Below, piece after piece: positions 50,520-62,790 of a DNA stretch of 64,000 nt. Within the stretch, counting starts at the first letter, position 1; each line of letters begins with the position of its first letter. Position numbers and translations under genes: made by a program. A model generated the notes under the pieces. That model did no database searches. It saw only the letters and a program-made list of their open reading frames with translations, and was not told the origin of the DNA. The stretch is taken from NCBI GenBank assembly GCA_049999805.1, contig JBNGIO010006046.1:1-64000 (forward strand), given 5' to 3'. The DNA is from Folioceros fuciformis (lineage: Eukaryota; Anthocerotophyta; Anthocerotopsida; Anthocerotales).

Positions 50520-50854
50520 AGGGTGTCATCTTACAATAGCTTTACAAGCAAGCAGCCTACAACAAAAGGTGAGGCATCATCTTGCAATAGCTTTACAAGC
50601 AAGCGGCCTACAGCCAAACATGGCGCATCATCCTATAACAGCTTTACAGGTAAGCAGCCTAAAGCAAAAGATGGGGTATCATCTTGTAGTAACTTTATAA
50701 GCAAGAAGCCTAAAGCCAAAGATGGGGCGTCGTCTTCCATTCACCTAGTTGAGCATGAATGCTCTGTGAGGTCTTCCATTCACCTAGTTGGGCATGAATN
50801 NNNNNNNNNCTGTGAGGTCTTCCATTCACCTAGTTGGGCATGAATGCTCTGTGA
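50520..50854 (+). repeat. 51-bp (17-aa) and 39-bp minisatellites
   Basis: Four 51-bp units at about 50526-50730 keep an open frame and encode SSYNSFTSKQPTTKGEA with variation. Then a 39-bp unit (TCTTCCATTCACCTAGTTGG and GCATGAATGCTCTGTGAGG) repeats about three or four times across the gap at 50800-50809. The array abuts the left end of the Mutator-like element. No known domain. Confidence 0.85.
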
Positions 50855-51120
50855 GGCCTACGTCTCAATCTCCGATCCAATCCCGTGTGTAATCCCCCAT
50901 GGCATGGCATCCCCATCCTCCACCGTGCATCTCTCTTCATCCAAACTCTCTCTACAGGAAATCACATATCACGATTGCCTCTACTCGTATCGCCCAGTTT
51001 TGCCAATCTCCTAGTTTAAGCCGTGAAACCATGTTTTGCCACCTCCTAGTTTAANNNNNNNNNNTGAAACCATGTTTTGCCACCTCCTAGTTTAAGCCGT
51101 GAAACCATGTTCAACCGTGA
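50855..51120 (+). repeat. Left terminal inverted repeat of the MULE
   Basis: Matches the reverse complement of about 54590-55012 with mismatches and copy-number differences. It includes the gap at 51055-51064, which is flanked by the same 31 bases (CATGTTTTGCCACCTCCTAG and neighbours). Confidence 0.75.
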
Positions 51121-51416
51121 AACCGGGTCGAACTTGTGAAACTGTGTGCGGTCTTTTGAGGAGCAAGGCAAGGAGACCCTGAAGCAAGGAGTCGGAGGTA
51201 GGAGGCGTGTGGCATAGTGGGCAAGGAGGAGCCGAAGCATCTCGTTTATCTTTTGACAATGATTTGGCGTATGTTGTGTACTACTCACAAATTTCATGGT
51301 CATGGCCAACAAAACGAAATGAAAATAAGCTAACATGCAACAACACCTATAGTTTGCATGTCACTTTCTTCTTCTTGGGTAGTGCTCGTTCTTCTATACC
51401 TGTAAATCGCATAAGC

Positions 51417-52979
51417 TTATTCGTCCCTTCGTATCTCTTCCAAGGCTGGTCTTGTGGTCTTCTGCATAAAGAGGCCTTGTGTTTGTTTCATTATTGTATA
51501 TGCCTCATCTAGGATAGCAGGTTTGGCTTGAACTATGCTTTGCATGTTCATATAGATGGCATCCAAGCCCCGACGTCGTTTCATCCTCAAATATGCCAAG
51601 TTAGGCGGGTTGCTTTGAAGGGTGGCCACATCTTCATTACTACACGGCACATGATCCTTATCCATTATCTTGTCACATGCCTAGCCTTCATCACTCACCA
51701 CATTGAGTTCAGGTCGAACAAAGTACGTCCCTCCTCTTGCCCTACAACATATCCTTCATTAGTATGCCAAGAAAGCTGTACTAGTTGAGAAGTTTCTTCA
51801 AATGTACTAGTTGAGAAGTTTCTTCAAATATACCACAAACATGTTGCACCTTTACGACATGCTTGCATAGAAAACCTCGCTGCCCCATTCCACATGAGCA
51901 AAAAGCCTAAGGAGAGTGTGCAACTTCAATACAATATAAGTGATCATTGTCATTAGACAACATGCAATATGCAACAGTAGATCCAACTGTTGTGAAAAAG
52001 ATGACAGTCTCGTCTACAATACTACTTGCTATAGCAACGACATGTTCTTACACTTTTTTCAACTTTGAATTAGGTCTGTATCCTCTAGCCTTAGTGAAAT
52101 CAAGATACCAATAATGCCGGGCTATCTTGTTCACTAGTTGATGCAATAACCAATCCATATGCCTACCTGGCAACGTTGCTTTGGTGAATGACACTCTTTC
52201 TTTCAGAAAACGGTTAAAAGCCTCCAAGGCAAACGTTGTGTCTTGTCCAGTATCAGGTATGCCCTATAGTTCTTCATCCACATTCCTGTGAAACAAAAAT
52301 AAGGCATGTCAGTAGAAACAACGAAAAGGAACAATATAACTAGTTCACACTAACCCTGAACATCACAAATATTACCTACAAAGTTTCCCCACTGCTTTCG
52401 GAAGTAGTCGATGAATCCAGGCTCAGTAACATTCCACTCCTTATAGAAAAACTCCAACAACACCTTACCCCATGCTATAGTCTTATCTTGTGTCTTGTGA
52501 CCACTGACATACATAATGTTTGCAAGAGCTACTCGTATCGCCTTCCTTGCTACAGGACACTTAACCTTCTTCAAAAGGTTTCGCTGCCATGCCTGTCTAA
52601 CATGCCAGAGGCACAAAACAACATTTATGTTTACTCCCCATACCTGTTTGAACCCTCCCCACTAGAAAACAACTAGGAGTCCATGAAGAACATGTGTTCG
52701 TGCAATTCTTTTAAGAGGCCCCAACCAAGACACCTAAGACATTACGGTAGCTTCTTGGGTTAGTGCCCATGCCATTGGAATACCATTCAAGTGGTGATAA
52801 AAAACCATGACATTAAATAGATGATACGTATACTTATTCAGCCCGAATGTAGCGTTCATTGCTAGAACACTATTGTTACCATGTTTGATCAACATGTGCC
52901 GCACAAAAGGAGTTTGCAGCCCTAAAATAAAAGGCTCATCCCATTCTGATATATGAGATGAGCATGGAGTTTCAACCAC
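51417..52979 (-). pseudogene. MULE transposase with SWIM finger, broken
   Basis: Minus strand. The segment at 52979-52734 reads HGNNSVLAMNATFGLNKYTY and FNVMVFYHHLNGIPMAWALT, the first Asp region of the MULE DDE domain, although the usual D in the xDAT motif is N here (MNATFG). The segment at 52616-52350 has MCLWHVRQAWQRNLLKKVK, the post-catalytic block. Around 51870-51890 the SWIM finger CSCGMGQRGFLCKHVVKVQ keeps all four zinc ligands (CxC...CxH). A 3' piece at 51665-51417 is of unknown fold. Stops and frame changes lie between the pieces and the second acidic residue is not seen, so the enzyme should be inactive. Distant relatives are the FHY3/FAR1 transcription factors. Confidence 0.8.
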
Positions 52980-53029
52980 ATGTCAGTGGACGATGATCAG
53001 GATCTAACTTCCCCTCGCGCTTCTACTTG

Positions 53030-53290
53030 TCATTTGATGTTCAAGATGACATGAACTTAGCANNNNNNNNNNTTCAAGATGACATGAACTTAGCATCATC
53101 AAGATCCAACTTCCACTCATGTGCTTCTACTTGTTGTTTGATATTCAAGATGACATGGACTTAGCATCATCATGATCCAACTTCCACTCACGTGCTTCTA
53201 CCTGTTGTGTGATGTTCAAGATGACATGAACATAGCATCATCAGGATCCAACTTCCACTCACGCCCTTTTACCTGTCGTTTGATGTTCAA
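53030..53290. repeat. 71-bp minisatellite inside the MULE
   Basis: Unit with TTCAAGATGACATGAACTTA, GCATCATC and GATCCAACTTCCACTCA repeats about three to four times around the gap at 53063-53072. A 61-bp direct duplication (CAAGACATCCTTTCATTGCA) follows at about 53287-53408. Confidence 0.85.
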
Positions 53291-53564
53291 GACATCCTTT
53301 CATTGCATGTAATCATCGCGAACATCCCGGTGTGCTCTCCATGTATGTAGTTCAAGACATCCTTTCATTGCATGTAATCATCGCGAACATCCTCTCCATG
53401 TATGTAGTGACTCATCTTCTCGTACACAACTGCAACATGTTTGCGCATAATTTCTGAGACGAAAACCTTGCAATAAAGACATGGAGTGACCATCATATCG
53501 GGGACCATGATATGACAAACTGTAGGGTTATTAAAGCCCAATGTGATTAAAGCCCAATGTGATT

Positions 53565-53745
53565 AGACTAATGTGTTTAGTCTAAGATTAGTGTCCAGTT
53601 TAGTCTAAGATTAGTGTCCAGTTTAGTCTAAGATTAGTATCTAGTTTAGTCTAAGATTAGTGTCTAGTTTAGTCTAAGATTAGTGTCTAGTTGATATTAA
53701 TTTAGCTTAAGTAGTGTCTAGTTGATAATAATTTAGCTTAAGTTA
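53565..53745. repeat. 23-bp minisatellite inside the MULE
   Basis: TAGTTTAGTCTAAGATTAGT and close variants repeat about six times in a row, then decay into TTAGCTTAAGT units. Confidence 0.85.
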
Positions 53746-54169
53746 ATTTGTAGGAAGCTTGTTGGCAGCTTCCTGTGCTATGCGCTTCTTGTCAAGCTTC
53801 CTTGGGAGCTCTTCTATAGGGTATAAATACCCTCTTGAGCTCCCTTGCAATAATGTGAGAAAACATCACCAACCTGATCTGTATATTGTCCTTGGTGAAG
53901 AATGATCTAAGCTCCTTGAAACATGAACAATTGCTTTACAACAAAATGGGCCATACAACTAGTCTTCATTCGAACATTTCTAAGTGAGATAACTGCTCAA
54001 AAATCTTCTGGTCCATAGGAGCACCAATACCTACAAAAGAGGAGGATATGTATTTTAGCATAGCTTCAATTACCCACCGCATATCCTTCAACCAAAATGC
54101 CACAAGACTGTGGAAGGGTGTACACAAGTGCATAGACACATTAGCCTTAGCTGTTCAACCGTTTGCCAA

Positions 54170-54560
54170 ATACAGCAGGGTAGATTATATCAGCCATATT
54201 ATGGCACAGCAGGGTAGATTATATCAGCCATACTATGGCGTGAGGCCTATCAGCCATATTATGGCACAACAGCTGGCCGCAGGGCATTTCGACTCTTTGA
54301 ATCTTTGCGGTTGGCCGCACTCTTGAGACTTTCTCTAGCCACAAAATCCTTCACATGATTCCATTGAAATGTCCGAGCGGTGGGATGTGGACGTTGAGCG
54401 GGAATGTCTAGTGATGGCACAACAGCTGGCCGCAGGGCATTTCAACTCTTTGAATCTTTGGAGTAGGCCGCACACTTGAGACTTTCTCCAGCCACGAAAT
54501 CCTCCACACGACTCCATTGAAATGTCCGAGTGGTAGGATCTGGATGTTGAGTGGGAACTC
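54170..54560. repeat. About 150-bp tandem duplication inside the MULE
   Basis: Copies at about 54263-54410 and 54412-54556 share GGCACAACAGCTGGCCGCAG, TTTGAATCTTTG and TTGAAATGTCCGAG. A short repeated segment (GTAGATTATATCAGCCATA) precedes them. Confidence 0.85.
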
Positions 54561-54589
54561 CATCAGAACATAAGCACGGTGCAAAGCGT

Positions 54590-55012
54590 GCTCGCTTTAG
54601 GGTTTAAGCAAAATGGTTGTTGAAGCTTAAACCCGGTTTCACGGCTGNNNNNNNNNNGCTTAAACCCGGTTTCACGGCTGCTCGCTTTAAGGTTTAAGCA
54701 AAATCGTTGTTGAAGCTTAAACCCGGTTTCACGGCTTACATGGTTACATCGGAGGTGGCAAAACTGAGAAAAACGAGTACAGGCGATCGCAATATGTGAT
54801 TTCCTGTAGAGATGGTGAAAGAGAGATGCATGGCGATCGCAGTATGTAATTTCCTGTACAGATGGTGAAAGAGAGATGCATGGCGATCGCATTATGTGAT
54901 TTCCTGTAGAGATGGTGAAAGAGAGATGCATGGCGGAGGATGGGGACGCCATGCCACGGGGATCACACGCGAGGGCGAAGCATTTATTGGATCGGAGATT
55001 GAGACGCAGGCC
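54590..55012 (-). repeat. Right terminal inverted repeat of the MULE
   Basis: Inverted relative to 50855-51120. Contains two or three copies of AAGCTTAAACCCGGTTTCAC around the gap at 54648-54657 and three copies of a 60-70-bp unit with GATTTCCTGTAGAGATGGTG. Confidence 0.75.
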
Positions 55013-55431
55013 GCTCGGTGTGCACCGCGACAAGGCACTTGAGCAGGTGGCTACTCATTCGCGTGGTTGTGGGAAGGCATACTTTGTGATAAGCTCCGTA
55101 CGGCCCCATCTGCGTCATGTACTGAGCACTTTCCAGAATTCTAGGAGGCAAGAGTGACGGTTTACTAAAATCTGAAAAGGAAACCAGCGAGTCAATTGAC
55201 CACACCAATAATGTACAGAAAAGCTCAAAAAGACAAGCTCCAACATCAATGCCTCCAATGCGCTACTAGGTGTTCTAAACCTCCGAATCACAGATACACA
55301 AAATTTCTGGACCTCCCTTGTTGAGCCAGATTCAATGGTTCGCAGTACGAAATCTACAAATGCCTGCAATGTGCATCTTTGACCAATGCAAGGGGAATCC
55401 TTTAGGACATCATATGCCTATCATCACCCAA
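55013..55431. other. Spacer between MULE and SNF2 gene
   Basis: Probably 3' UTR and flank of the minus-strand SNF2 gene, whose stop is at 55432. An 84-codon minus frame at 55115-55369 is not recognised. Confidence 0.5.
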
Positions 55432-58400
55432 CTATGCCCTGAACAAATAACGCAGATCTGACTCGGACAGCCGAGTTCTTTGCTCCGTGAGCTCGGTCTC
55501 ACCAAAAGCGGAAGCAACTATCTGCCTTTTATTGTCCTGCACAACCCAGAACAACAGGGTCATCAACGGTGCGTCAAAGAGGAACGACATGCTACGCACA
55601 GGATTTGTAAAAGGTGAACTAACCAACCTGCAACGCTAAAATGCGGTCCTCAATTGTGTTCTTCACTGTGAAACGGGACACTTTCACAGGACGGGTTTGC
55701 CCAATACGATGTGCGCGATCAATAGCTTGATCTTCGGTTGTGGGATTCCACCAAATGTCCATCAGCAGGACATGGGACGCAGAGACCATGTTCAGTCCCA
55801 AGCTTGCTGCCTTCAAGGACATGATGATGACATTCACCTGCAACACTTTGTCACAGCAACATGAGAACCAGGTACCTCAAAGTTGAGCAGTCCCATTGGA
55901 ATCTCACCAACAGCAGCACATGCTCACCTCGGGAACTGTGTTGAACTCATGGACAGCACGATCTCTGGCATTGACAGACATAGTACCATCGAGCCGTCTG
56001 TAGCAAAATCCAGCTTGCTTCAACGGAGTTTCCAGCAGATCAAGCATGCCTGTCCACTGTGAAAAAACAATAGCCTTCTCCGTTGCAACTGAATGCTTCG
56101 TAAGGGCAAAGCTTTTGTCAACTTCAACCAGCGAACAAGTCTTTTCTCCCTTTACTTCAACCTGCCCTCTCTGTGTCGGTAAATCCGAAACAACAGCGTC
56201 AGGCAAGATTCCTACCGTCGTGTCAGTCACCTGCAACTTTGGTAGTGCCATCAGTGTACTGATGACAGCATCTATCTTAGAGGAAGAAACCCAAGCTTGG
56301 TTTGCCTCTGAGTCCAGAGTTAACTCCTGGCCCTTCACCGGCATTGCATCGTCCAATATTGTGGCCTGGCCATTCAACGCAGCAAGAGAGTACAATTGAG
56401 ATGATTTCAGAGCCTTCCTACACCCAGAAAATGGGCATATTGTATCATCTCCGGCTCCCAGGTGCTGTAATATGCACTGCTCACAGAAGACATGATAGCA
56501 GGACGTCACAACTGCTTCCTCAAGAGCATCCTGCAGAGGGATTGAAGGTTTCAGTAACAAACAATGATGAAGGGAAGAAGGTAATGCAAAGAAACAATGA
56601 TACAAAGATTCACCAAATGTTGATGAAACCCAATTGGTGCTTAGGTAGCTGAAAACATCTTATCACATATTTTTGGAGAAAACAAGGGGATTAAAGCATA
56701 CATTGCATATGGAACAGATAGAATTGTTGTCCTCAACCATGGCAAGCAGCTGCCCTCGCTTGATCTCAGACAATGCGCAAACCGAGTCAATAGTGGATCG
56801 CTGGCGAGACTGGGAACTAAGGCCTTTAACGAGCTGCCTGTGATCGCATGCCTGGCGTAGTCGCAGCAGTAACCACAATATGTTGACATAATTGTTCTGA
56901 ACAGTTCCAGCTGCTGCATACATCTACACCATTCCAAAGTGATGACGGCAGGTTAGCTTGAACCTTCATTTTCTGGTACAGATATCTAGTAAGCGGGGAT
57001 CAACCAACTACGGCATCAATGCTACACAAAGAGCCACCTGAAACTGCTCCCGAGACTCTTTCTCGAGACAAGTGTAGAACGCGCGTTCATCAGGAGTAAA
57101 TTCTGCTTGTTTCAGTTCCACAATTCGAGGAGGCAACTTCACTATTGGCTCTCCATCAATGAGGGTGCCTGGACACGCTGACAAAGGTTACGCTGCTGTT
57201 GTTTGAATTGCAATATGCATGGGAAAAGGACTAAGAACACGTCAGCCTGAAAAGACGAGAGTTTTTTTTCTTTCTTCTTTGGGGGGAGCTACGGCACTAT
57301 GTTGTGCCAGCATGAAGTACTATTCTTGGACCAAGTACTGACCTTTGGTGCGCCGCAGCAGAATTCCACGTAGAATAGCCTGTAACTCACGATATCCTTC
57401 GGCAGGAAATCGGGTGATTTTTTCTTTTACTCTGGCCCGAAACTCATTGTATTTATCATATGGTGAGTACCTCAGAAATCGGAAGTAACTGTAGAGGTCA
57501 TCGATGGAGTTCTGAATGGGTGTTCCACTTAGACACCACCTCCTCTTGGCCCTCAAACCCCAGGCAGCACGGGCAACCTGTGTTTTTCCGTTCTTAATGC
57601 TTTGAGCTTCATCAAGAATAACCCGAAACCATGTGACCCTTGCTAAGGGCCCAGCATCTGAATGAGCTGAAACACCATCTTGTCCCTCAGTACCTCGGCC
57701 CCTTGGCTTCTTCCTCCCTTTGTCCGCTTTCTTTGCAGCCTTGGCTTGGAAGAAGCCATTGTTCAGTCCGTAGTCACTGTAGTTTCTTTTCTCTTCTTCC
57801 TGTTCCTCAGGAGATGGTTGCAAAGGCACCTCCAAACCAAGAATTGAGTATGTGGTTAAAACCACGTCATATTTTGCAAGTTCTTCCGGGTCACGTGTCC
57901 TGCTTCCTCCGTGATAGATCACAAATGTCAGTCCTGCATTGGGGGACACCCTGGTCCTCAGTTCATTTGCCCATTGTCTCAGCACACTTGTGGGGCACAC
58001 AACCAGAGTGCCCGCTGCGGGCCTTCCCTTGGTTGGGAAACAAGCACCATGATTTGGCGTCTTGTCATGAGCATGAGAGGGCCCATTTGTTATCGCTTCC
58101 TGGAGTTCAAATTCTTTGATATCTCGCTTGATTGGAAAACTCTTGCTCTCCTCCTCATCCTCAATATGGACAGTCTGTGGCTCTAGCAGTAAGGGACGTG
58201 ACTGTTCACAATCTACATTCCGACGCGGTGGTCTGTTTTTCAAAATGAGAGAGATCGTTGAGATCGTCTTTCCAAGACCCTAGCACAGACAAGGACATGA
58301 ACAACGTGAGCACAGAAAATGTGCATGCATTCATTCATCTATTTTGTCGTAAAGAACAAATTCCTCACGTCATTCATTGCAAAAGTCTCCCAAAACTACC

Positions 58401-60338
58401 TGATCATCTGCCAAGATGCCACCAACAGGGAGGTGCTCACTTGGAGCCTCCCTTTTCGTCATCCAATTGAGAGCAATCCTCTGCAATATCAACGTGACAG
58501 ATATCCTCAATGTACTCTCACATTAAAATACAAATAGTATCTTTCAGAAAGAGAATTACACGAAGTTTTAAATCCACTTGACCACCCATTAGTGTACCTG
58601 ATGCTTCAGAAGCTGAACAGTCATCAGACCCTCATCCAAACATGATTCCTCTGAGGTAGGACCTTCTGCAAAAGTCTGAAACATCAACAGAAGATCTCGG
58701 TTAGAGGTTCCAACAGACAGCAAGACGCACTGAGAACCTTTCAAGAAAGCAGATAATCTCATAATCGCACAGCAGATCACGACATCGATAAATCATCTAA
58801 GGGGCCAGCTGATCCTACTTTTCCCCTGCTGACCACACTGTTGATGTTCTGACCATGAAAGGTTCTTCTGATATTTTGTCCAATTCCAGAGGGTGGGATG
58901 GTCACTCTTGCACATAGATCATTGCTGTAAGGGTGAACCTGCTCCATCAAACGCCTTTGCGCATAGCCAGGCAGATCAAGGAGTTTGACATCGGGCCACT
59001 TCGTGATCGCAGGATGTCTGGCAGAGAGTCCGGCAGCAGCAATCTGTTTGTTCAACAAGTCTGTTGGCAGAGATGCCACAGGTTTGGCAATATTCCAAGC
59101 TTGCGGTGCAGCTGCTTCTGACTTGACCCTAGAAAGATCAACAAGCTGAAATGCTGACTTATCCTGTTCATCAAACTTCTGGGCAACACAGGGAATCGTA
59201 ACCCGATGCCGTTTGGCTACCGAATCCATCCATGCAGGAAGCATTCGTTTTCCAAGCGCACTGCTCCCCACTTCCATTTGATCAGACAGTTCATCATCAC
59301 TGCTTTCTATCTCAGTGAGGTCAACAAATCCATGCTTGATTACAGCAGGCTGTTTTTTAGTGTCCCTCCCGTTTGCAGCTTGCACACTGGAGCTTCCAGG
59401 AAATGACATGACCATAACACACGTATCATCTTCAGAAGCAGCCATCGCATCCTTGTGAAACTCAACAACGTCAGAGCATGGGGACAGCTCTCCAGTTGGT
59501 TCATTCACAAACCTAGACAGTGACGAAGTCACACCCTGCTTCCAATCTGATGCTAAAACAGAATCATCAGGTTGTTTGGGCCGATTACGGTCAATAAGCC
59601 TATCTGGTGTTCCGTAAGAGAAAAACCCTAACTCCTGTGATAAATTGCTTGGAACTCCAAAAGTGAAGCTTTCCCCTCTCAGACCCTCGGATGAAGCAAA
59701 GCGGCTGCCTACTGCCATTCCTGAAGCAGCACAGTCTTTTGATTTAGAACAGAAGAATAAGAATAGGGGTTGCAAGTCAGAGTCGACCAGAGCAGAACAG
59801 AAGACCCACAAGAGGAGTACCAGATGTTTGGGAGCCAGAATCCTGCCCAGCCAAGAAACCCCTTTGTTCTGCCAAAACTACAGTAGGCGAAAAGTCACTG
59901 TGTGACAAACTTCCTGGCGCCTCGACGTTGTTAGCCTGCCAGAAGGATGACGATGTTTTAATGAACAAACTGCCAAAGGTACAAACTGCAAAGCTAAAAC
60001 TAGACCTAGCTTCCCATCGACTTGCACTGCAAAACACTTCATGCTAATATTACCTTTGGATCTTCTCTCATTAAAGCATAAAAATCGGCCAAATCAATAT
60101 CAGCCTTGTCCCCATCACCCGTTAATTGTTCATCAGAGTCAGCAATAACCGCCGGCTCTACGATACCATCTTGGATTGCGGAGGTGTTGTAGCATTCATC
60201 CCCACTGACTTCACTGATTTCATCCTCAGAGCTGTGAGTCAAGATATTTTCCATGCCATCAACCGTTGGGCGAACTGGAGGACGTGAAAACAGACTTCCC
60301 ATTCCTCCACCATCGGCATGATCCCACGAGATTTTCAT
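55432..60338 (-). CDS. SNF2-family ATPase with RING finger (FRG/Rad5-16-like)
   Basis: Eleven minus exons with compatible phases: 60338-60054, 59935-59821, 59720-58819, 58675-58598, 58480-58400, 58279-57343, 57168-57038, 56923-56702, 56530-55928, 55837-55628, 55536-55432; about 1222 aa. It is a nuclear chromatin remodeller; plant FRG relatives assist RNA-directed DNA methylation. The N-terminal third is acidic and Ser-rich ([13 protein letters not shown]). ATPase: [15 protein letters not shown] (motif I, split by an intron), [32 protein letters not shown] (DEAQ box) and [29 protein letters not shown]...[15 protein letters not shown]...CP..GC. C-terminal helicase: [64 protein letters not shown] and a final [10 protein letters not shown]. 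All catalytic motifs are present. The first Met is uncertain (60338 or a nearby Met); the donor at 58819 is less certain but the phase fits. Confidence 0.92.
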
Positions 60339-61440
60339 CTTCTGGAGGTACTGAATATCTCTGCGCAATATTGTCCACAACCCGACAATCGCATGTCTAC
60401 CCTGTTACAGCCACCCTTGGCGGCAGTTGTAGCACATTGACAGCAGCGAGAGACATCTGGAAGCCGATCCTACAACGCTTGCCGGTCGTAGGTGCAGGCT
60501 ACGTGCTATGAAGCTCTCCTCTGACTTGTGTTTCCAAATCGAATCCTGGAGCCACCTAGGAAAGATCAACCTTCCGGATAGAAACAAAAGCAGCAACATG
60601 CCCCCATGAAGGCAACGGCTGATTTCAGCATCAAAATCAAAAGAATCGGGCAAAATCACAAAAAAACGGTCGGACTTCACCCAGTACGTCACAATCAAAA
60701 GCAGCAAACAAGTGCAGGAATTGCTGGGCCCGTCACACGTTTCTTGCACGAGCAGCTCATCTGGACTACAACCTTCCCAACAACCAGTCAGCACCCCAAC
60801 TCCCCCGACATACAATCGGTGTCTCTCGTGTTTCATTCTGGTGCCCCAGCCCCTGATGTCTCCAGCTCCGAGCGAAACCCGTTCGTCTCCAGCTCCACAT
60901 CAGACAATTCACCACACGGGCCTGGCCTCACGTCGGACACCCGCAATGGCCAGACGCTTCAATATCCTCAGTCCGACTAACCAGTGATTCTCATCGTCCT
61001 CAAGCTGACTAAGTACTGAGAGATGGCTTCCTCATAGCTGAAACATACCGGTAGACGATCCCGACGCAGCCAAGGTGGGTAGCATACAATGCAACAGTTG
61101 TGACGCTGGTATCAGAACATCGGCAGCAGTCCGTAGATTAGGGTCTCTCGATCGGCTTGAGGCAGGCATAACACAGATTACACTCTTCCTCGTCCGACCT
61201 AGGGCTCTGTTCTTGCCTTACACTTCACGCGTGCCCAATTGCAATCCCGCTCCTCCACATATATATAGAGTGCCGACCGAGTCTCGCCTCGGTATCATGC
61301 CTGTTAGTCTTCGCCGATCCATTGTAGCGACTTGCTGAGTTGTCGAGCCTTCCAATGCTCCCTCGAGGTTTATGGTGGCCCGTATTTGAGCCACGTTTTC
61401 CGCTTCTTTTCGCCGAACTTGTCTCTCTCTAGTAAGCTTA
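60339..61440. other. Upstream region of the SNF2 gene
   Basis: Should hold 5' UTR exons and the promoter. A 143-codon minus frame (60405-60836) and several plus frames are unrecognised and overlap one another. TTCAGTACCTCCAG, just 5' of the chosen start on minus, looks like a splice acceptor, so a leader intron is likely. Confidence 0.5.
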
Positions 61441-61999
61441 AACCTTTTTAACATCAAACCCGCATTCTCGTTCAAAAATAAAAATTGAAGCACGATTAAA
61501 GATTACGATTGTTTTGATACATAAACGACGTTCAAGTTATGTATAATCATTTCTTTATACATAAAAAAACCTTAAACCTGAATTTGAAGCTCAAAGTTCA
61601 TTGTGTGAAGGCTCAAGGGTCTTTTTACAAAGGCCCCACCAATGAGATGATATATTTAAGTTTAAATCTCTTTATTTTTTTAATCTATTAAAGAAGAAAA
61701 AGGAAATCTTTCGAGTCCACCAAGGAGACATGACTATGTCCATTCATTGAGGAATAAAAGAAAAGGTGAAACTAATTTAATTTCATGTCTTTTGCACTTC
61801 TCCTTTTCATATTATTTAATCCACCCATTGGGTACGGACCATGTTGTATGATGAAAGGTCCTATTTAAGGAGGTAACACTTTATAGAATTCTCCTTTAAG
61901 AAGGGCCAACTACATATATTTGAGTAAGTTCAAAATAATTGCTATCAACACATGCAATATATAGATATAAGTAAAGTTGTGGGCCATTGATTTGGGAAT

Positions 62000-62310
62000 A
62001 GCACCATAGTATAGCTTCTAGACATGGATCTTAGTAGGTTCATTTTAGATAGTTTCTAGACATGGATCTTAGTAGGTTGATTTTAGATAGCTTCTAGACA
62101 TGGATCTTAGTANNNNNNNNNNNNNNNNNNNNNNNNNNNNNNNNNNNNNNNNNNNNNNNNNNNNNNNNNNNNNNNNNNNNNNNNNNNNNNNNNNNNNNNN
62201 NNNNNNNNNNNNGATCTTAGTAGGTTGATTTTAGATAGCTTCTAGACATGGATCTCAGTAGGTTCATTTTAGCTTTTGGACATGAGATCTTTGTAGGTTC
62301 ATTTTAGCTT
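62000..62310. repeat. About 41-bp minisatellite around a 100-N gap
   Basis: TAGCTTCTAGACATGGATCT followed by TAGTAGGTTCATTTTAGA repeats three times before the gap and about three times after, with shortened variants at the right end. True array length is unknown. Confidence 0.88.
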
Positions 62311-62554
62311 TTGAACATTGCATCTTTATAGAGCGAGAGAAAGTTGGAAAGGGGAGCAACATATGGTGCCTCTTCGATGGGTGGCAGGCCCTCTTATCCA
62401 TTTGGTGCATTGTGGCACATCATAAGGAAAGTAGTCCACATCCCAAAGCCTAAGACTTAGTGTCACAAGAAACATTAGGGAAAGTATCCTTGTAAGCCCT
62501 CTTAAGATGCCAATACCATCTTCACATCATACTCAAGACTGAAAGACCAAGTCC

Positions 62555-62790
62555 TTAACCTTGGCCATGCACCTCAAGTCCTATGAACCTTGACCACACA
62601 CCCCAAGGCCTTACTAGACACTATGCAACCACACAACTTGGCCGTGCACCTCAAGCCCTATGAACCTTGACCACACGCCCCAAAGCCTTACTAGACACTG
62701 TGCAACCACACAACTTGGCCATGCACCTCAAGCCCTTACTACTAGATACTATACAACCACACAACTTGGTCCACCATGCACCACTTGTGT
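62555..62790. repeat. 77-bp minisatellite, 3 copies
   Basis: CTTGGCCATGCACCTCAAG, CCTATGAACCTTGACCACAC and CTTACTAGACACTATGCAAC recur with a period of about 77 bp, the last copy shortened. Confidence 0.88.

Larger units (their letters stand above)
50855..55012. mobile_element. Mutator-like transposon (MULE), 4.2 kb, degenerate
   Basis: Long imperfect inverted ends: the left arm runs inward from GGCCTACGTCTCAATCTCCG at 50855 and the right arm ends CGGAGATTGAGACGCAGGCC at 55012. Both arms share further blocks (GAGGATGGGGAxGCCATGCC, TATGTGATTTCCTGTAGAGA, CCGGTTTCACGGCTTA); the right arm carries three tandem copies of a segment found once on the left. The 9 bp outside are GCTCTGTGA (left) and GCTCGGTGT (right), 7 of 9 equal, consistent with an aged 9-bp target duplication. 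The interior encodes a MULE transposase and a SWIM zinc finger on minus and holds several minisatellites. Confidence 0.82.
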
